NCBI GenBank assembly: GCA_039180865.1
Contig: JBCDCZ010000013.1
Span: forward strand, 1 to 32,612
Source: JBCDCU01 sp039180865
GTDB lineage: Bacteria > Pseudomonadota > Alphaproteobacteria > Rhizobiales > JACESI01
Length of the DNA stretch: 32,612 bases
Reading direction: 5' to 3'
In this document: one piece after another, positions 24,626-32,303 of the stretch
How positions within the stretch are numbered: position 1 is the first letter of the stretch
How the letters are laid out: every line of letters begins with the position of its first letter
The notes under the pieces: generated by a model
What the model saw: the letters and a program-made list of their open reading frames with translations, nothing else
Told to the model about the DNA's origin: nothing
Databases searched by the model: none
Program-made: the position numbers and the translations under genes

Positions 24626-25837
24626 TCAGGCGGAGAACGGGATCACCTTTTGCACGGTCTCAGTTTCAGACGCAAGGAAGCGTTTGATATTTCGTGCGGC
24701 CTGACGAATGCGTTGTTCATTTTCCACAAGGGCTATGCGCACATGCTGGTCACCGTGCTCACCGAAACCGACGCCCGGGGCGACTGCGACACCGGCACGC
24801 TCAACGAGGAGTTTTGAGAACTCGAGAGACCCCAGTTTCCGGAAGGTCTCCGGGATCGGAGCCCAGGCAAACATGGTTGCAGGCGGAGCCGGGACCTCCC
24901 ATCCAGCCTGGAGGAAGGCCTCAACCAGAACGTCTCTCCGGGTTTTGTAGATCCGCCTGGCCTCTTCGATGCAATCATCGTCACCATTGAGTGCGGCTGT
25001 GGCTGCGACCTGGATCGGCGTGAAAGCACCATAATCGAGATAGGATTTCACTCGCGCCAATGCTGCTATGAGACGTTCGTTGCCAACGGCAAATCCCATC
25101 CGCCAGCCTGGCATCGAATACGTCTTCGACATCGACGTAAACTCGACCGCGACGTCCTTGGCATCTTCGACTTCGAGAATAGAAGGCGGTGGATTGCCGT
25201 CGAAATAGATCTCGGAATAAGCAAGATCAGACAACACGAAAATGTCGTGCTTCTTTGCGAAGGCCACCACGTCCCGATAAAAATCGAGATCGGCCACATA
25301 GGCTGTCGGATTGGATGGATAATTCAGAATGAGGGCAAGTGGCTTTGGGATCGAATGCTTAACCGCCCGCTCGCACGCTTCAAAGAACGCTGCGTCAGGG
25401 GTCGCCGGAACCGATCGAATAACCCCACCGGAGATGATGAAACCGAAAGCATGAATTGGATAGGTTGGATTGGGAACAAGGACGACATCACCCGGCGCAG
25501 TGATCGCCTGCGCCATGTTTGCAAAACCTTCCTTGGATCCGAGCGTTGCAACAATCTCGGTTTCAGGATCGAGTTTCACACCGAAGCGGCGTCCATAGTA
25601 AGATGCCTGAGCTTTTCGCAATCCCTTGATGCCGCGCGACTGAGAGTATCTGTGGGTATCTGGTCTTTGAACCGTTTCGACAAGCTTATCGACAATATGT
25701 CGTGGTGTCGGAAGATCCGGATTGCCCATTCCAAGGTCGATGATGTCTGCGCCCTCTGCACGCGCTTTCGCCTTGATGCGGTTGACTTCTTCAAAGACAT
25801 AAGGGGGAAGTCGCCTTACCGAATGGAAGTTCTGCAT
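24626..25837 (-). CDS. alaC: Class I/II aminotransferase, AlaC type
   Basis: This PLP-dependent enzyme closely resembles E. coli AlaC (glutamate-pyruvate aminotransferase) along its length, with matching stretches RLPPYVFEEVN, RPDTHRYSQSRGI, GSKEG, YPSNPTA and GWRMGFAVGNE. The Schiff-base lysine is Lys238 in SMSKTYSMPGW. Proteins of this group are also annotated as LL-diaminopimelate aminotransferase in alphaproteobacteria. The residues I can see do not exclude that, though the overall match is to AlaC. It is the first gene of the hom-glpX-recJ run. The region upstream (25838-25987) should hold the operon promoter, but I recognised none with confidence. Confidence 0.87.
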   Translation of the reverse strand: MQNFHSVRRLPPYVFEEVNRIKAKARAEGADIIDLGMGNPDLPTPRHIVDKLVETVQRPDTHRYSQSRGIKGLRKAQASYYGRRFGVKLDPETEIVATLGSKEGFANMAQAITAPGDVVLVPNPTYPIHAFGFIISGGVIRSVPATPDAAFFEACERAVKHSIPKPLALILNYPSNPTAYVADLDFYRDVVAFAKKHDIFVLSDLAYSEIYFDGNPPPSILEVEDAKDVAVEFTSMSKTYSMPGWRMGFAVGNERLIAALARVKSYLDYGAFTPIQVAATAALNGDDDCIEEARRIYKTRRDVLVEAFLQAGWEVPAPPATMFAWAPIPETFRKLGSLEFSKLLVERAGVAVAPGVGFGEHGDQHVRIALVENEQRIRQAARNIKRFLASETETVQKVIPFSA

Positions 25838-25987
25838 AGCCGTCGCCTAATCGTTTCGGTCCGCTTGCCGCAAGCCTTTTGATTTCCGGAATTTCAAAGG
25901 TTTAGCATCGCTTTCGATCGGTTCAAAGGCAAAGCTGAGTTTTAAATCGCTCAAGCGTGGAAGAATGCGGCCTAATAGAAATAGACC

Positions 25988-26407
25988 TCAGGGCTGACTT
26001 TCGCCCTTGCAAACCACCTGGCCGTTGCTGCGCGTATCACATGACTGGTCGATTTCCGCTTCAGCCTGCGCTGCGTGGTTGCGAGCGATAGACCGCAGGC
26101 GCTCCTGCAACTGGTTCGCATCGCGAACGCCGCCTTGAGCAGCCGCAGCTTCATCCGTGCCGGGCGTTCTTGATTCCGCCAGAGCTTCAAGATCCCGCTC
26201 CACCCGGGCGCGTTCAGTCGTGCTCATCAAGGGCACGTCCCGTTCATATTGTTTTCCGAGAAATACAGGAAAGCCGTTTTCATCAACCTGACCGGTTCGT
26301 TCGGCTTCAAGATCAAAGGCGGTATGATCCCCTACCGAACAGCCCGAAAGCACGATAGCAAGCAGAAGCGTACACGGCGTCCATTTGATCCTGCGCAATG
26401 ACATCAT
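25988..26407 (-). CDS. Small hypothetical lipoprotein
   Basis: This is a protein of about 139 residues with an N-terminal Arg/Lys segment (MMSLRRIKW), a hydrophobic core and the lipobox LSGC. Signal peptidase II should cut before the Cys and a lipid anchor should follow. The mature part is polar and mostly helical, with a possible coiled coil around VERDLEALAES and QLQERLRSIARNHAAQAEAEID. Two further Cys residues (SCDTRSNGQVVCKG) near the C-terminus could form a disulfide. I do not recognise a family. The start is at one of two adjacent ATGs (26407 or 26404). It is on its own, upstream of alaC on the same strand and divergent from phaC. Confidence 0.72.
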   Translation of the reverse strand: MMSLRRIKWTPCTLLLAIVLSGCSVGDHTAFDLEAERTGQVDENGFPVFLGKQYERDVPLMSTTERARVERDLEALAESRTPGTDEAAAAQGGVRDANQLQERLRSIARNHAAQAEAEIDQSCDTRSNGQVVCKGESQP

Positions 26408-26458
26408 CTTGCGGTTTCGCTTGTCATGATCTAACACTCGCCTAAGCCTAAAAGGCAA

Positions 26459-26754
26459 TCAGCACCAACGTAAGGCACTCTTTTGGGCGATTGTTTTTTA
26501 AGATAATATATCGCTTGGAGGAAAACAAACGCTGCGCAGACATGTTCAAATGTGACGGCCGCGAATGGACCGTTCATAGAAACGTAATTGCGCATCGTTG
26601 GGAGGCATCGTTTTACCTAGGACGCCCTGCGCGGCCATCGATTTCGTCCCGTTTGTTTGTTGACCTTGTCGGAAGTGGCCGCCCAGAAAGCCTATGGCGT
26701 TTGTGGGCGATAGCAAGGGGACCCGTGTTCCAAGAAGTGCGCGGGAATGAGGGT
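26459..26754 (+). other. Long region before phaC with a candidate promoter
   Basis: This 296-base stretch lies before the chosen phaC start. The phaC frame is open through it, but the encoded residues show no resemblance to PHA synthases. A TTGGGC (26483-26488) and a TAATAT (26504-26509) could be a weak promoter, with a 15-base gap. If so, the leader is about 240 bases long. Nothing else is recognisable. Confidence 0.35.
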
Positions 26755-28602
26755 ATGACGGAGCGTAAAGACACTCGAAACGGCCAATCGAAACAGGATT
26801 TCGATCTTTCGCCCCTTATAGAAGATCCAGATGCCCTTGCTCGCAATACCGCGGAATTGGTTGAGCAACTCGGCAGGGTTGCAGCCGCGGTCGTCAAACC
26901 CATCGAAGAACGTGGCAGCGAACTTGATACGACAGATCGCTTGCATGATTTTTATTCGACGGTCAGCAAGGTAGGCAAATACTGGATTGAATCGCCCGAA
27001 CGAGCGATGGAGGCTCAAAGCCGTATCGCGAGCCAGTATATGGATTTGTGGGCAAAGAGTTTTCATCGCTTTAGCGGAAGAGACGTCGAACGCACTGTCG
27101 AACCACATCCAAGTGATCGCCGGTTCAAGGACGAGCAATGGGATGACAACCCGCTTTTCGACTTTCTGAAGCAGGCCTATTTGATCACGGCAAACTGGGC
27201 TGACGAACTGGTCGATCGCGCTGACGAGTTAGACCCACACACAAAGCGCAAAGCAGCATTCTACATCAAACAAATCACCAATGCGATTTCGCCTTCGAAC
27301 TTTGCCGGAACCAATCCGGAAGTTCTGCGCGAGACGATCGCGAGCCGTGGTGAAAACCTGGTGCGGGGCATGAAAATGCTCGCCGAAGACATGCACGCAG
27401 GCGACGGTACGCTCAGGGTGCGGCAATCTTCGCCCGATGCGTTCAAGGTTGGCGAGAACCTGGCGATCACACCCGGCAAAGTGATCTTCCAGAACGAAAT
27501 CTGCCAACTCATCCAGTATGAGCCGACAACGACCGAAGTCCGTAAACGGCCCGTTCTTGTGGTCCCGCCATGGATCAACAAATTCTACGTCCTCGACCTC
27601 AATCCGGAGAAATCGCTGATCAAGTGGATGGTTGATCAGGGCCACACTGTTTTCATCGTCTCCTGGGTCAATCCGGATCCCTCGTTGTCCGAAGCGGGCT
27701 GGGCGAGCTACATGCAGAAGGGGATCTTCGAGACCGTCGATGTTGTGACGGATCTTTGCAAGGAAAAAGAAATCGATATTGTTGCCTATTGCGTTGGCGG
27801 CACCCTTGCATCCATTGCCCTCGCTCATATGGCCGCACGTGGCGACAAACGCGTAGCAACCGCCACTTTCTTCACCACGCAAGTCGACTTCCGCTACGCT
27901 GGCGATCTTCTTGTTTTCATCGACGAAGCCCAGATTGATGCGCTTGAACGGGTTATGGAAGATCGTGGCTATCTAGAAGCGGGTCGCATGAACACAACGT
28001 TCAATATGCTTCGCTCGAATGATCTCTTCTGGTCATATGCAGTCAATAATTATCTCAAAGGTAAAGAACCGCAGCCTTTTGATCTTTTACACTGGAATTC
28101 GGATTCCACGCGCATGACGCCTGCAAACCACAAGTTTTATCTGCGCAGGCTCTACATGAACAACGAAATCACCAAGGGGGATATCGAGCTCGCTGATGAA
28201 GCGATCGATCTTTCCAAGATCACCATTCCAGTCTTTACGGTCGCCACAAAGGAAGATCATATCGCACCACCCAAGTCGGTGTTGCTTGGAGCGAGCTTTT
28301 ACGGCGGACCGGTTGAATTCGTTCTCTCGGGATCAGGTCACATTGCAGGTATCGTGAACCCGCCGCACAAGAAAAAATACGGCTACATGACAGACGGCGA
28401 GATCAAGGAGCCTGACGATCTGGACCATTGGATGGAAACAGCAACGCCACACGAAGGCTCCTGGTGGCCACACTGGGACCAATGGGTTCGTGGTCATAGC
28501 GACGAGAAAATCAAAGCGCGCAAGGTCGGCACCAGAAAATACAAACCTCTGGAAGACGCCCCAGGCTCCTATGTCAAAATGCAGAGTGTGACCGGTCAGT
28601 AA
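26755..28602 (+). CDS. phaC: Class I poly(3-hydroxyalkanoate) synthase
   Basis: PhaC polymerises (R)-3-hydroxyacyl-CoA into intracellular polyester granules. The 615-residue product has the N-terminal PhaC domain (about 130-260, with AISPSNFAGTNPE) and an alpha/beta-hydrolase catalytic domain. The catalytic triad is Cys346 in AYCVGGT, Asp501 in TKEDHIAP and His529 in SGSGHIAG. The lipase-like box is Ala-Tyr-Cys-Val-Gly; the first Gly found in the Cupriavidus enzyme is Ala here. Length fits class I, which acts without PhaE or PhaR subunits. I prefer the ATG at 26755 (GAATGAGGG upstream), since the 88-codon upstream extension lacks family similarity. No phaA, phaB or phasin gene is adjacent. 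Confidence 0.93.
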   Translation: MTERKDTRNGQSKQDFDLSPLIEDPDALARNTAELVEQLGRVAAAVVKPIEERGSELDTTDRLHDFYSTVSKVGKYWIESPERAMEAQSRIASQYMDLWAKSFHRFSGRDVERTVEPHPSDRRFKDEQWDDNPLFDFLKQAYLITANWADELVDRADELDPHTKRKAAFYIKQITNAISPSNFAGTNPEVLRETIASRGENLVRGMKMLAEDMHAGDGTLRVRQSSPDAFKVGENLAITPGKVIFQNEICQLIQYEPTTTEVRKRPVLVVPPWINKFYVLDLNPEKSLIKWMVDQGHTVFIVSWVNPDPSLSEAGWASYMQKGIFETVDVVTDLCKEKEIDIVAYCVGGTLASIALAHMAARGDKRVATATFFTTQVDFRYAGDLLVFIDEAQIDALERVMEDRGYLEAGRMNTTFNMLRSNDLFWSYAVNNYLKGKEPQPFDLLHWNSDSTRMTPANHKFYLRRLYMNNEITKGDIELADEAIDLSKITIPVFTVATKEDHIAPPKSVLLGASFYGGPVEFVLSGSGHIAGIVNPPHKKKYGYMTDGEIKEPDDLDHWMETATPHEGSWWPHWDQWVRGHSDEKIKARKVGTRKYKPLEDAPGSYVKMQSVTGQ

Positions 28603-28695
28603 AGTGATCCGCGCGCTGGCAGTCGACAGCACGCAGATCAGCACCACTTATCGTGAGTGAGACCCAAACCTACCCGTTTTGAAGGATCGAGCCCA

Positions 28696-29631
28696 ATGAG
28701 CTTTAACCCAACCCTCGAACCGCTATGTCCGTCTGCAGGCGACCTCGATTCAATCGAGACCCTGATCATACCCCGAGCCCGCGACATCGGAGATTTTGAG
28801 GTGAGGCGCGCTCTTCCCTCTCCGAAACGCCAGATGGTGGGTCCATTCATTTTCTTTGATCAAATGGGGCCAGTAGAGTTTTTGACAGGAAATGGAATTG
28901 ATGTGCGCCCTCACCCACACATTGGCCTCTCGACTGTCACCTATCTTTTCAAGGGCGAGTTCCAACATCGCGATTCCCTTGGTACCGACAAGATGATCTA
29001 TCCTGGCGCAGTGAACTGGATGACCGCCGGAAAAGGTGTGACGCATTCTGAGCGCACGAGCGCCGAGACCCGCAAGAATCCCAGTAGTCTTTTCGGTATT
29101 CAGACCTGGGTGGCACTTCCCGAGGCCCATGAAGATGCGGATGCCGGCTTCGAACACCATCCGAAGGAAACCTTGCCGTTGATGGATGGCGAAGGAAAAA
29201 CGGTACGCTTGATCCTTGGCGATGCCTGGGGTGAAAAGGCGCCAGTGAAAACGTTCAGCGAAATGTTCTACGCTGATGCGATCCTGGAAAAGGACGCCAA
29301 ACTTCCGCTTCCGGAGAACCATGAAGACCGAGGCGTCTATGTCGTGTCCGGGTCAATTTCAGTTGCTGGACAGAACTACGATGCCGGTCAGATGATGGTC
29401 TTCCGTCCAGGCGATGCGATCACATTGACGGCGGGCGAAAAGGGGGCTCGCCTCATGGTGCTTGGCGGTGAAACCCTCAACGGTCCACGTTACATTTGGT
29501 GGAACTTCGTCGCGACATCCAAGGAGCGGATTGAGGCTGCAAAACAGGCTTGGGCGGATGAGAACTGGCAGGATGGACGCTTCAGTCTGCCGCCTGGCGA
29601 CACCGATGAGTTCATTCCAATTCCAAGCTGA
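28696..29631 (+). CDS. Pirin family protein
   Basis: This 311-residue double-cupin protein is of the pirin (YhhW/PIR) type. The N-terminal cupin carries the metal ligands in RPHPHIGLSTVTYLF and HRDSLG, followed by GAVNWMTAGKGVTHSER; the pirin C-terminal domain begins near residue 190. Bacterial pirins have been linked to quercetin-type dioxygenase activity and to regulation of pyruvate metabolism; the role here is not known. The ATG at 28696 follows GAAGGAT; a GTG 13 codons earlier is less likely. It follows phaC by 93 bases and may share its transcript. Confidence 0.9.
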   Translation: MSFNPTLEPLCPSAGDLDSIETLIIPRARDIGDFEVRRALPSPKRQMVGPFIFFDQMGPVEFLTGNGIDVRPHPHIGLSTVTYLFKGEFQHRDSLGTDKMIYPGAVNWMTAGKGVTHSERTSAETRKNPSSLFGIQTWVALPEAHEDADAGFEHHPKETLPLMDGEGKTVRLILGDAWGEKAPVKTFSEMFYADAILEKDAKLPLPENHEDRGVYVVSGSISVAGQNYDAGQMMVFRPGDAITLTAGEKGARLMVLGGETLNGPRYIWWNFVATSKERIEAAKQAWADENWQDGRFSLPPGDTDEFIPIPS

Positions 29632-29645
29632 TTTCCCTTGGATTT

Positions 29646-29691
29646 CCTCGTTATTTGGCGAGTTTGAGGCCGCGTGTATCTTGTAACGAGG
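29646..29691. repeat. Inverted repeat after the pirin gene
   Basis: CCTCGTTA (29646-29653) and TAACGAGG (29684-29691) form a perfect 8-bp inverted repeat with a 30-base spacer. It starts 14 bases after the pirin stop and lies upstream of the next gene. It could be a 3'-end stem, though no T-tract follows, or an operator pair for the downstream gene. Confidence 0.4.
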
Positions 29692-29748
29692 GGTTTATAA
29701 CTTTCTAAAACAATGATAGCCTTCGCTCTTCGAGGGGAGGAATGAGCC

Positions 29749-30342
29749 GTGAGGATGACTGGCGGCCAAGCTATTCGTAAACGATCCATAAAGGGCAAGT
29801 CAGTGTTCGAACGCTGGGCTTTGAGCATTATGGATATGGATGATGCGACATGGGAGCGCCATGCAAGCCCATGGTCCGTATGGACGCGGTTTTCCTGCCT
29901 CCCGCTTCTTTGCCTTACGATTTGGAGTCGCGTATGGCTCGACCAGTGGTTTGCTATACCGGTCGCGTTTGCGCTTCTGTGGACCTTTCTCAATCCGCGG
30001 ATCTTTAAACCGCCGCGAGATTTCAATCATTGGCCAGCAAAAGCAACATTCGGCGAACGCGTTTGGCTGAACCGCAAAATGGTTCCAATCCCCGCTCATC
30101 ACGAGCGAGCGGCGCTCATCACTTCGCTCTTAATCCTTCCTGCAACACTGGTGATGGTTTATGGCCTTTACGAGCTCGAAATCTGGCCGACGGTTCTCGG
30201 AATGGCGCTCACCATGCTTGGAAAAGTCTGGTTTTGCGATCGGATGGTTTGGCTTTACGAAGATATGCGCCGGGAAAATGCTGTTTATGCAAGCTGGTTG
30301 AACCGTCCGGTCAACGACAACGGTAACCGCCACGCCGCTTAG
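29749..30342 (+). CDS. DUF6653-type membrane protein
   Basis: This 197-residue membrane protein of unknown function has about four hydrophobic segments in two pairs (near residues 50-82 and 122-160). It has a motif-like start MDDATWERHASPWSVWTRF and a conserved-looking FNHWPAKATFGERVWLNR between the pairs, which match what I know of DUF6653. The start is GTG at 29749, seven bases after GGGGAGGA; an ATG two codons later is an alternative. Its stop overlaps the stop of the converging crotonase-fold gene (30339-30342). I cannot assign a role. Confidence 0.78.
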   Translation: MRMTGGQAIRKRSIKGKSVFERWALSIMDMDDATWERHASPWSVWTRFSCLPLLCLTIWSRVWLDQWFAIPVAFALLWTFLNPRIFKPPRDFNHWPAKATFGERVWLNRKMVPIPAHHERAALITSLLILPATLVMVYGLYELEIWPTVLGMALTMLGKVWFCDRMVWLYEDMRRENAVYASWLNRPVNDNGNRHAA

Positions 30343-31115
30343 CGGTCTTCCCAAACCGGTTTTCGTTTTTCAAGAACGGCTGCAAGCCCCTCCTCCGCAT
30401 CGCGCGCCATCATGTTTTCGGCCATGACATTCGCACAATATTGGTAAGCCTCATCCAATGGCATCTCGAACTGGTTTTGAAAGGCTTCCTTGCCAATCTT
30501 CACAACATGCCTTGATTTGGACGCGATTTTTTCAGCAATTTCCATCGTGCGCCGGTCGAGGTCTTCTGGCGGAACAACTTCGTTGATCAGCCCGAATTCT
30601 CTAGCACGCTCAGCCGAAACCTCATCTCCCAAAAGCAGCATTTCCAAGGCATGTTTCCGCCCCATTGTCCGCGAAAGCGCGACCATCGGTGTCGAACAGA
30701 AAAGGCCGATATTAACACCTGGCGTGCAGAAGCGTGCTTCGCTCGACGCGATCGCGAGATCGCAGCTCGCCACAAGCTGACAGCCCGCGGCTGTCGCAAG
30801 AGTGCCAACTCTTGCAATAACGGGCTTTGGAGAGCGCACGACGGTCTGCATCATCTCCCCGCATGCCGTCATGACTTTGTCGAAATAGGCCCGCCCGCGG
30901 TCTGGGTCATTCCTGTGTGCGGTCATTTCTTTGATATCGTGACCTGCAGAGAAGACCTTTCCCTCAGCACCGATCACGATAACACGTATATTATCGCCTG
31001 CATTTTCGACGGCAGATTTGATCGCGGCAATCATCGCCTCGCTCAACGCATTTGCCGGTGGACTGGCAAGGGTCAGCGACAAGATCCCGGACGCAGTAAG
31101 ATCTGATTTCAACAT
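30339..31115 (-). CDS. Enoyl-CoA hydratase/isomerase (crotonase) family protein, ECHDC3-like
   Basis: This 258-residue crotonase-fold protein resembles the animal mitochondrial protein ECHDC3 more than classical enoyl-CoA hydratase, notably in TLATAAGCQLVASCDLAIAS and FCTPGVNIGLFCSTPMVALSR. The CoA/oxyanion motif FSAGHDIKEM (55-64) is present. The two catalytic Glu residues of enoyl-CoA hydratase are replaced by Gln113 and Gly133, so ordinary hydration is unlikely. It may act on another CoA thioester or serve a non-hydratase role. AAGGAAG precedes the ATG. It is divergent from a PaaI-type thioesterase with 53 bases between them, suggesting shared CoA-ester metabolism. Confidence 0.88.
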   Translation of the reverse strand: MLKSDLTASGILSLTLASPPANALSEAMIAAIKSAVENAGDNIRVIVIGAEGKVFSAGHDIKEMTAHRNDPDRGRAYFDKVMTACGEMMQTVVRSPKPVIARVGTLATAAGCQLVASCDLAIASSEARFCTPGVNIGLFCSTPMVALSRTMGRKHALEMLLLGDEVSAERAREFGLINEVVPPEDLDRRTMEIAEKIASKSRHVVKIGKEAFQNQFEMPLDEAYQYCANVMAENMMARDAEEGLAAVLEKRKPVWEDR

Positions 31116-31168
31116 GGACGAACCGCTTCCTTGTTTGCTGGCGCAATCTGTGTTTCAACGCCGAAAGC

Positions 31169-31657
31169 ATGACAGAGCCCAAGATATTGACGAATTCACC
31201 GTTCCATTCAACCCCGCAGGATACGCTGCCAGCATTGGACCTCGAGGCGATGAATGCGTTTTTGGAGATTGAGTTTCCCCAAGCGATCGGCCCCGATAAA
31301 CCCTATTCTATCGTTCGGGTGGGGTACGGGGACGCGAAGCTCGTGCTTTCTGCGACAGAGAATGATCTTCGGCCGGGAGGAACTTTATCCGGCCCCTCTC
31401 TGATGACGGCTGCTGATCTCGCGGCCTATGTCTGCGTACTCAGCATGATTGGCAAAGTCGCTCTTGCCGTGACGACCAACCTTAATATCAATTTCCTCAG
31501 AAAACCACCATTGTCGGATCTTGCGTGCGAGGCCCGTCCGTTAAAGGTTGGCAAGAGCCTCATAGTTGTTGAGACGGCGCTTTACAGCAACGACGATCCG
31601 GATAAGAGCCTCGTCGCTCACGCGACCCTCACCTATTCCGTTCCCCCGCAAAAATAA
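31169..31657 (+). CDS. PaaI-type hotdog thioesterase family protein
   Basis: This 162-residue single hotdog domain has a central helix region GGTLSGPSLMTAADLAAYVCVLSMIG, the place where PaaI-type acyl-CoA thioesterases carry their active-site residues, then TTNLNINFLRKP and the final strands to TLTYSVP. It probably hydrolyses an acyl-CoA; the acyl group is unknown. No good Shine-Dalgarno is seen before the ATG. It is divergent from the ECHDC3-like gene and is closed by a clear terminator. The pair next to rplM-rpsI fits gene order in Hyphomicrobiales. Confidence 0.85.
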   Translation: MTEPKILTNSPFHSTPQDTLPALDLEAMNAFLEIEFPQAIGPDKPYSIVRVGYGDAKLVLSATENDLRPGGTLSGPSLMTAADLAAYVCVLSMIGKVALAVTTNLNINFLRKPPLSDLACEARPLKVGKSLIVVETALYSNDDPDKSLVAHATLTYSVPPQK

Positions 31658-31668
31658 CGAACTTTAGT

Positions 31669-31690
31669 ACGGTAACATAATACCGTTTTT
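31669..31690 (+). terminator. Intrinsic terminator after the thioesterase gene
   Basis: ACGGTA (31669-31674) pairs with TACCGT (31681-31686) around a 6-base loop, followed at once by a run of five T (31686-31690). It begins 11 bases after the thioesterase stop. The stem is short, but the T-run makes it a good candidate, and it separates the thioesterase from the ribosomal operon. Confidence 0.6.
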
Positions 31691-31731
31691 ATAACATCCT
31701 GTTTTCAATAGCTTTTCTCTAAATTTTTTGC

Positions 31732-31760
31732 TTGCAATACAAACTTCTTTGCCTTATTCC
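31732..31760 (+). promoter_or_regulatory. Candidate rplM promoter
   Basis: A -35-like TTGCAA (31732-31737) and a poor -10-like TATTCC (31755-31760) are 17 bases apart, about 75 bases before the rplM ATG and after the upstream terminator. The -10 match is weak; the position is the main argument. Confidence 0.3.
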
Positions 31761-31836
31761 GACGTCACCTCGCGATTGGGTGTATTTACACGCCTCAAAT
31801 AGCGACCCGTTCATCTACGTCATGGAAAGACAGCTT

Positions 31837-32301
31837 ATGAAAACCTTTTCGCAAAAGCCTGCGGAAGTGGAGAAGAAGTGGATCCTGATCGACGCCGAAG
31901 GGCTTGTTGTCGGCCGCCTCGCCTCGATTATCGCCACCCGCCTTCGCGGCAAGCATCTGCCAACCTTCACCCCGCATGTCGATATGGGCGACAACGTGAT
32001 CGTCATAAACGCCGACAAGGTGGTCTTCACCGGTCGCAAATATGAAGACAAGAAGTATTACTGGCATACCGGGTATCCAGGCGGGATCAAGGAACGGACA
32101 GCACGCGCTCTCCTTGAAGGCCGTTTTCCTGAGCGGGTGGTTCAGAAGGCTGTCCAAAGGATGATGCCGGGCGGCCCGCTGACACGCAAGCAGCTGAAGA
32201 ACCTCCGCGTCTACTCTGGCAGCGAGCATCCGCATGAAGCTCAACAGCCTGAAGTCCTTGATGTCGCGTCAATGAATCCCAAGAACAAGAGAGCAGCGTA
32301 A
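31837..32301 (+). CDS. rplM: 50S ribosomal protein L13
   Basis: This large-subunit protein binds 23S rRNA early in assembly. The 154-residue product has the family landmarks KKWILIDAEGLVVGRLAS, LRGKH, DNVIVINADKV, YYWHTGYPGG and the C-terminal LRVYSGSEHPHEAQQPE. The ATG at 31837 (MKTFSQKPAEV, after GGAAAGA) gives the length usual for alphaproteobacteria; the longer open frame from 31732 runs into the leader. The leader between the upstream terminator and the ATG is about 145 bases. It is co-transcribed with rpsI, two bases downstream. Confidence 0.97.
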   Translation: MKTFSQKPAEVEKKWILIDAEGLVVGRLASIIATRLRGKHLPTFTPHVDMGDNVIVINADKVVFTGRKYEDKKYYWHTGYPGGIKERTARALLEGRFPERVVQKAVQRMMPGGPLTRKQLKNLRVYSGSEHPHEAQQPEVLDVASMNPKNKRAA

Positions 32302-32303
32302 TC

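Noticed and set aside
25861..25880. Hairpin GCTTG/CAAGC followed by CTTTT on the plus strand
   Set aside because: It lies upstream of alaC on the other strand, with no plus-strand gene ending there to terminate.
28603..28695. Terminator between phaC and pirin genes
   Set aside because: Only short, interrupted pairing (GTGATC with GATCAGCAC) and no T-tract; read-through seems likely.
31732..31836. N-terminal extension of L13
   Set aside because: L13 has about 154 residues and its conserved start matches 31837; the extra codons lie in the leader.
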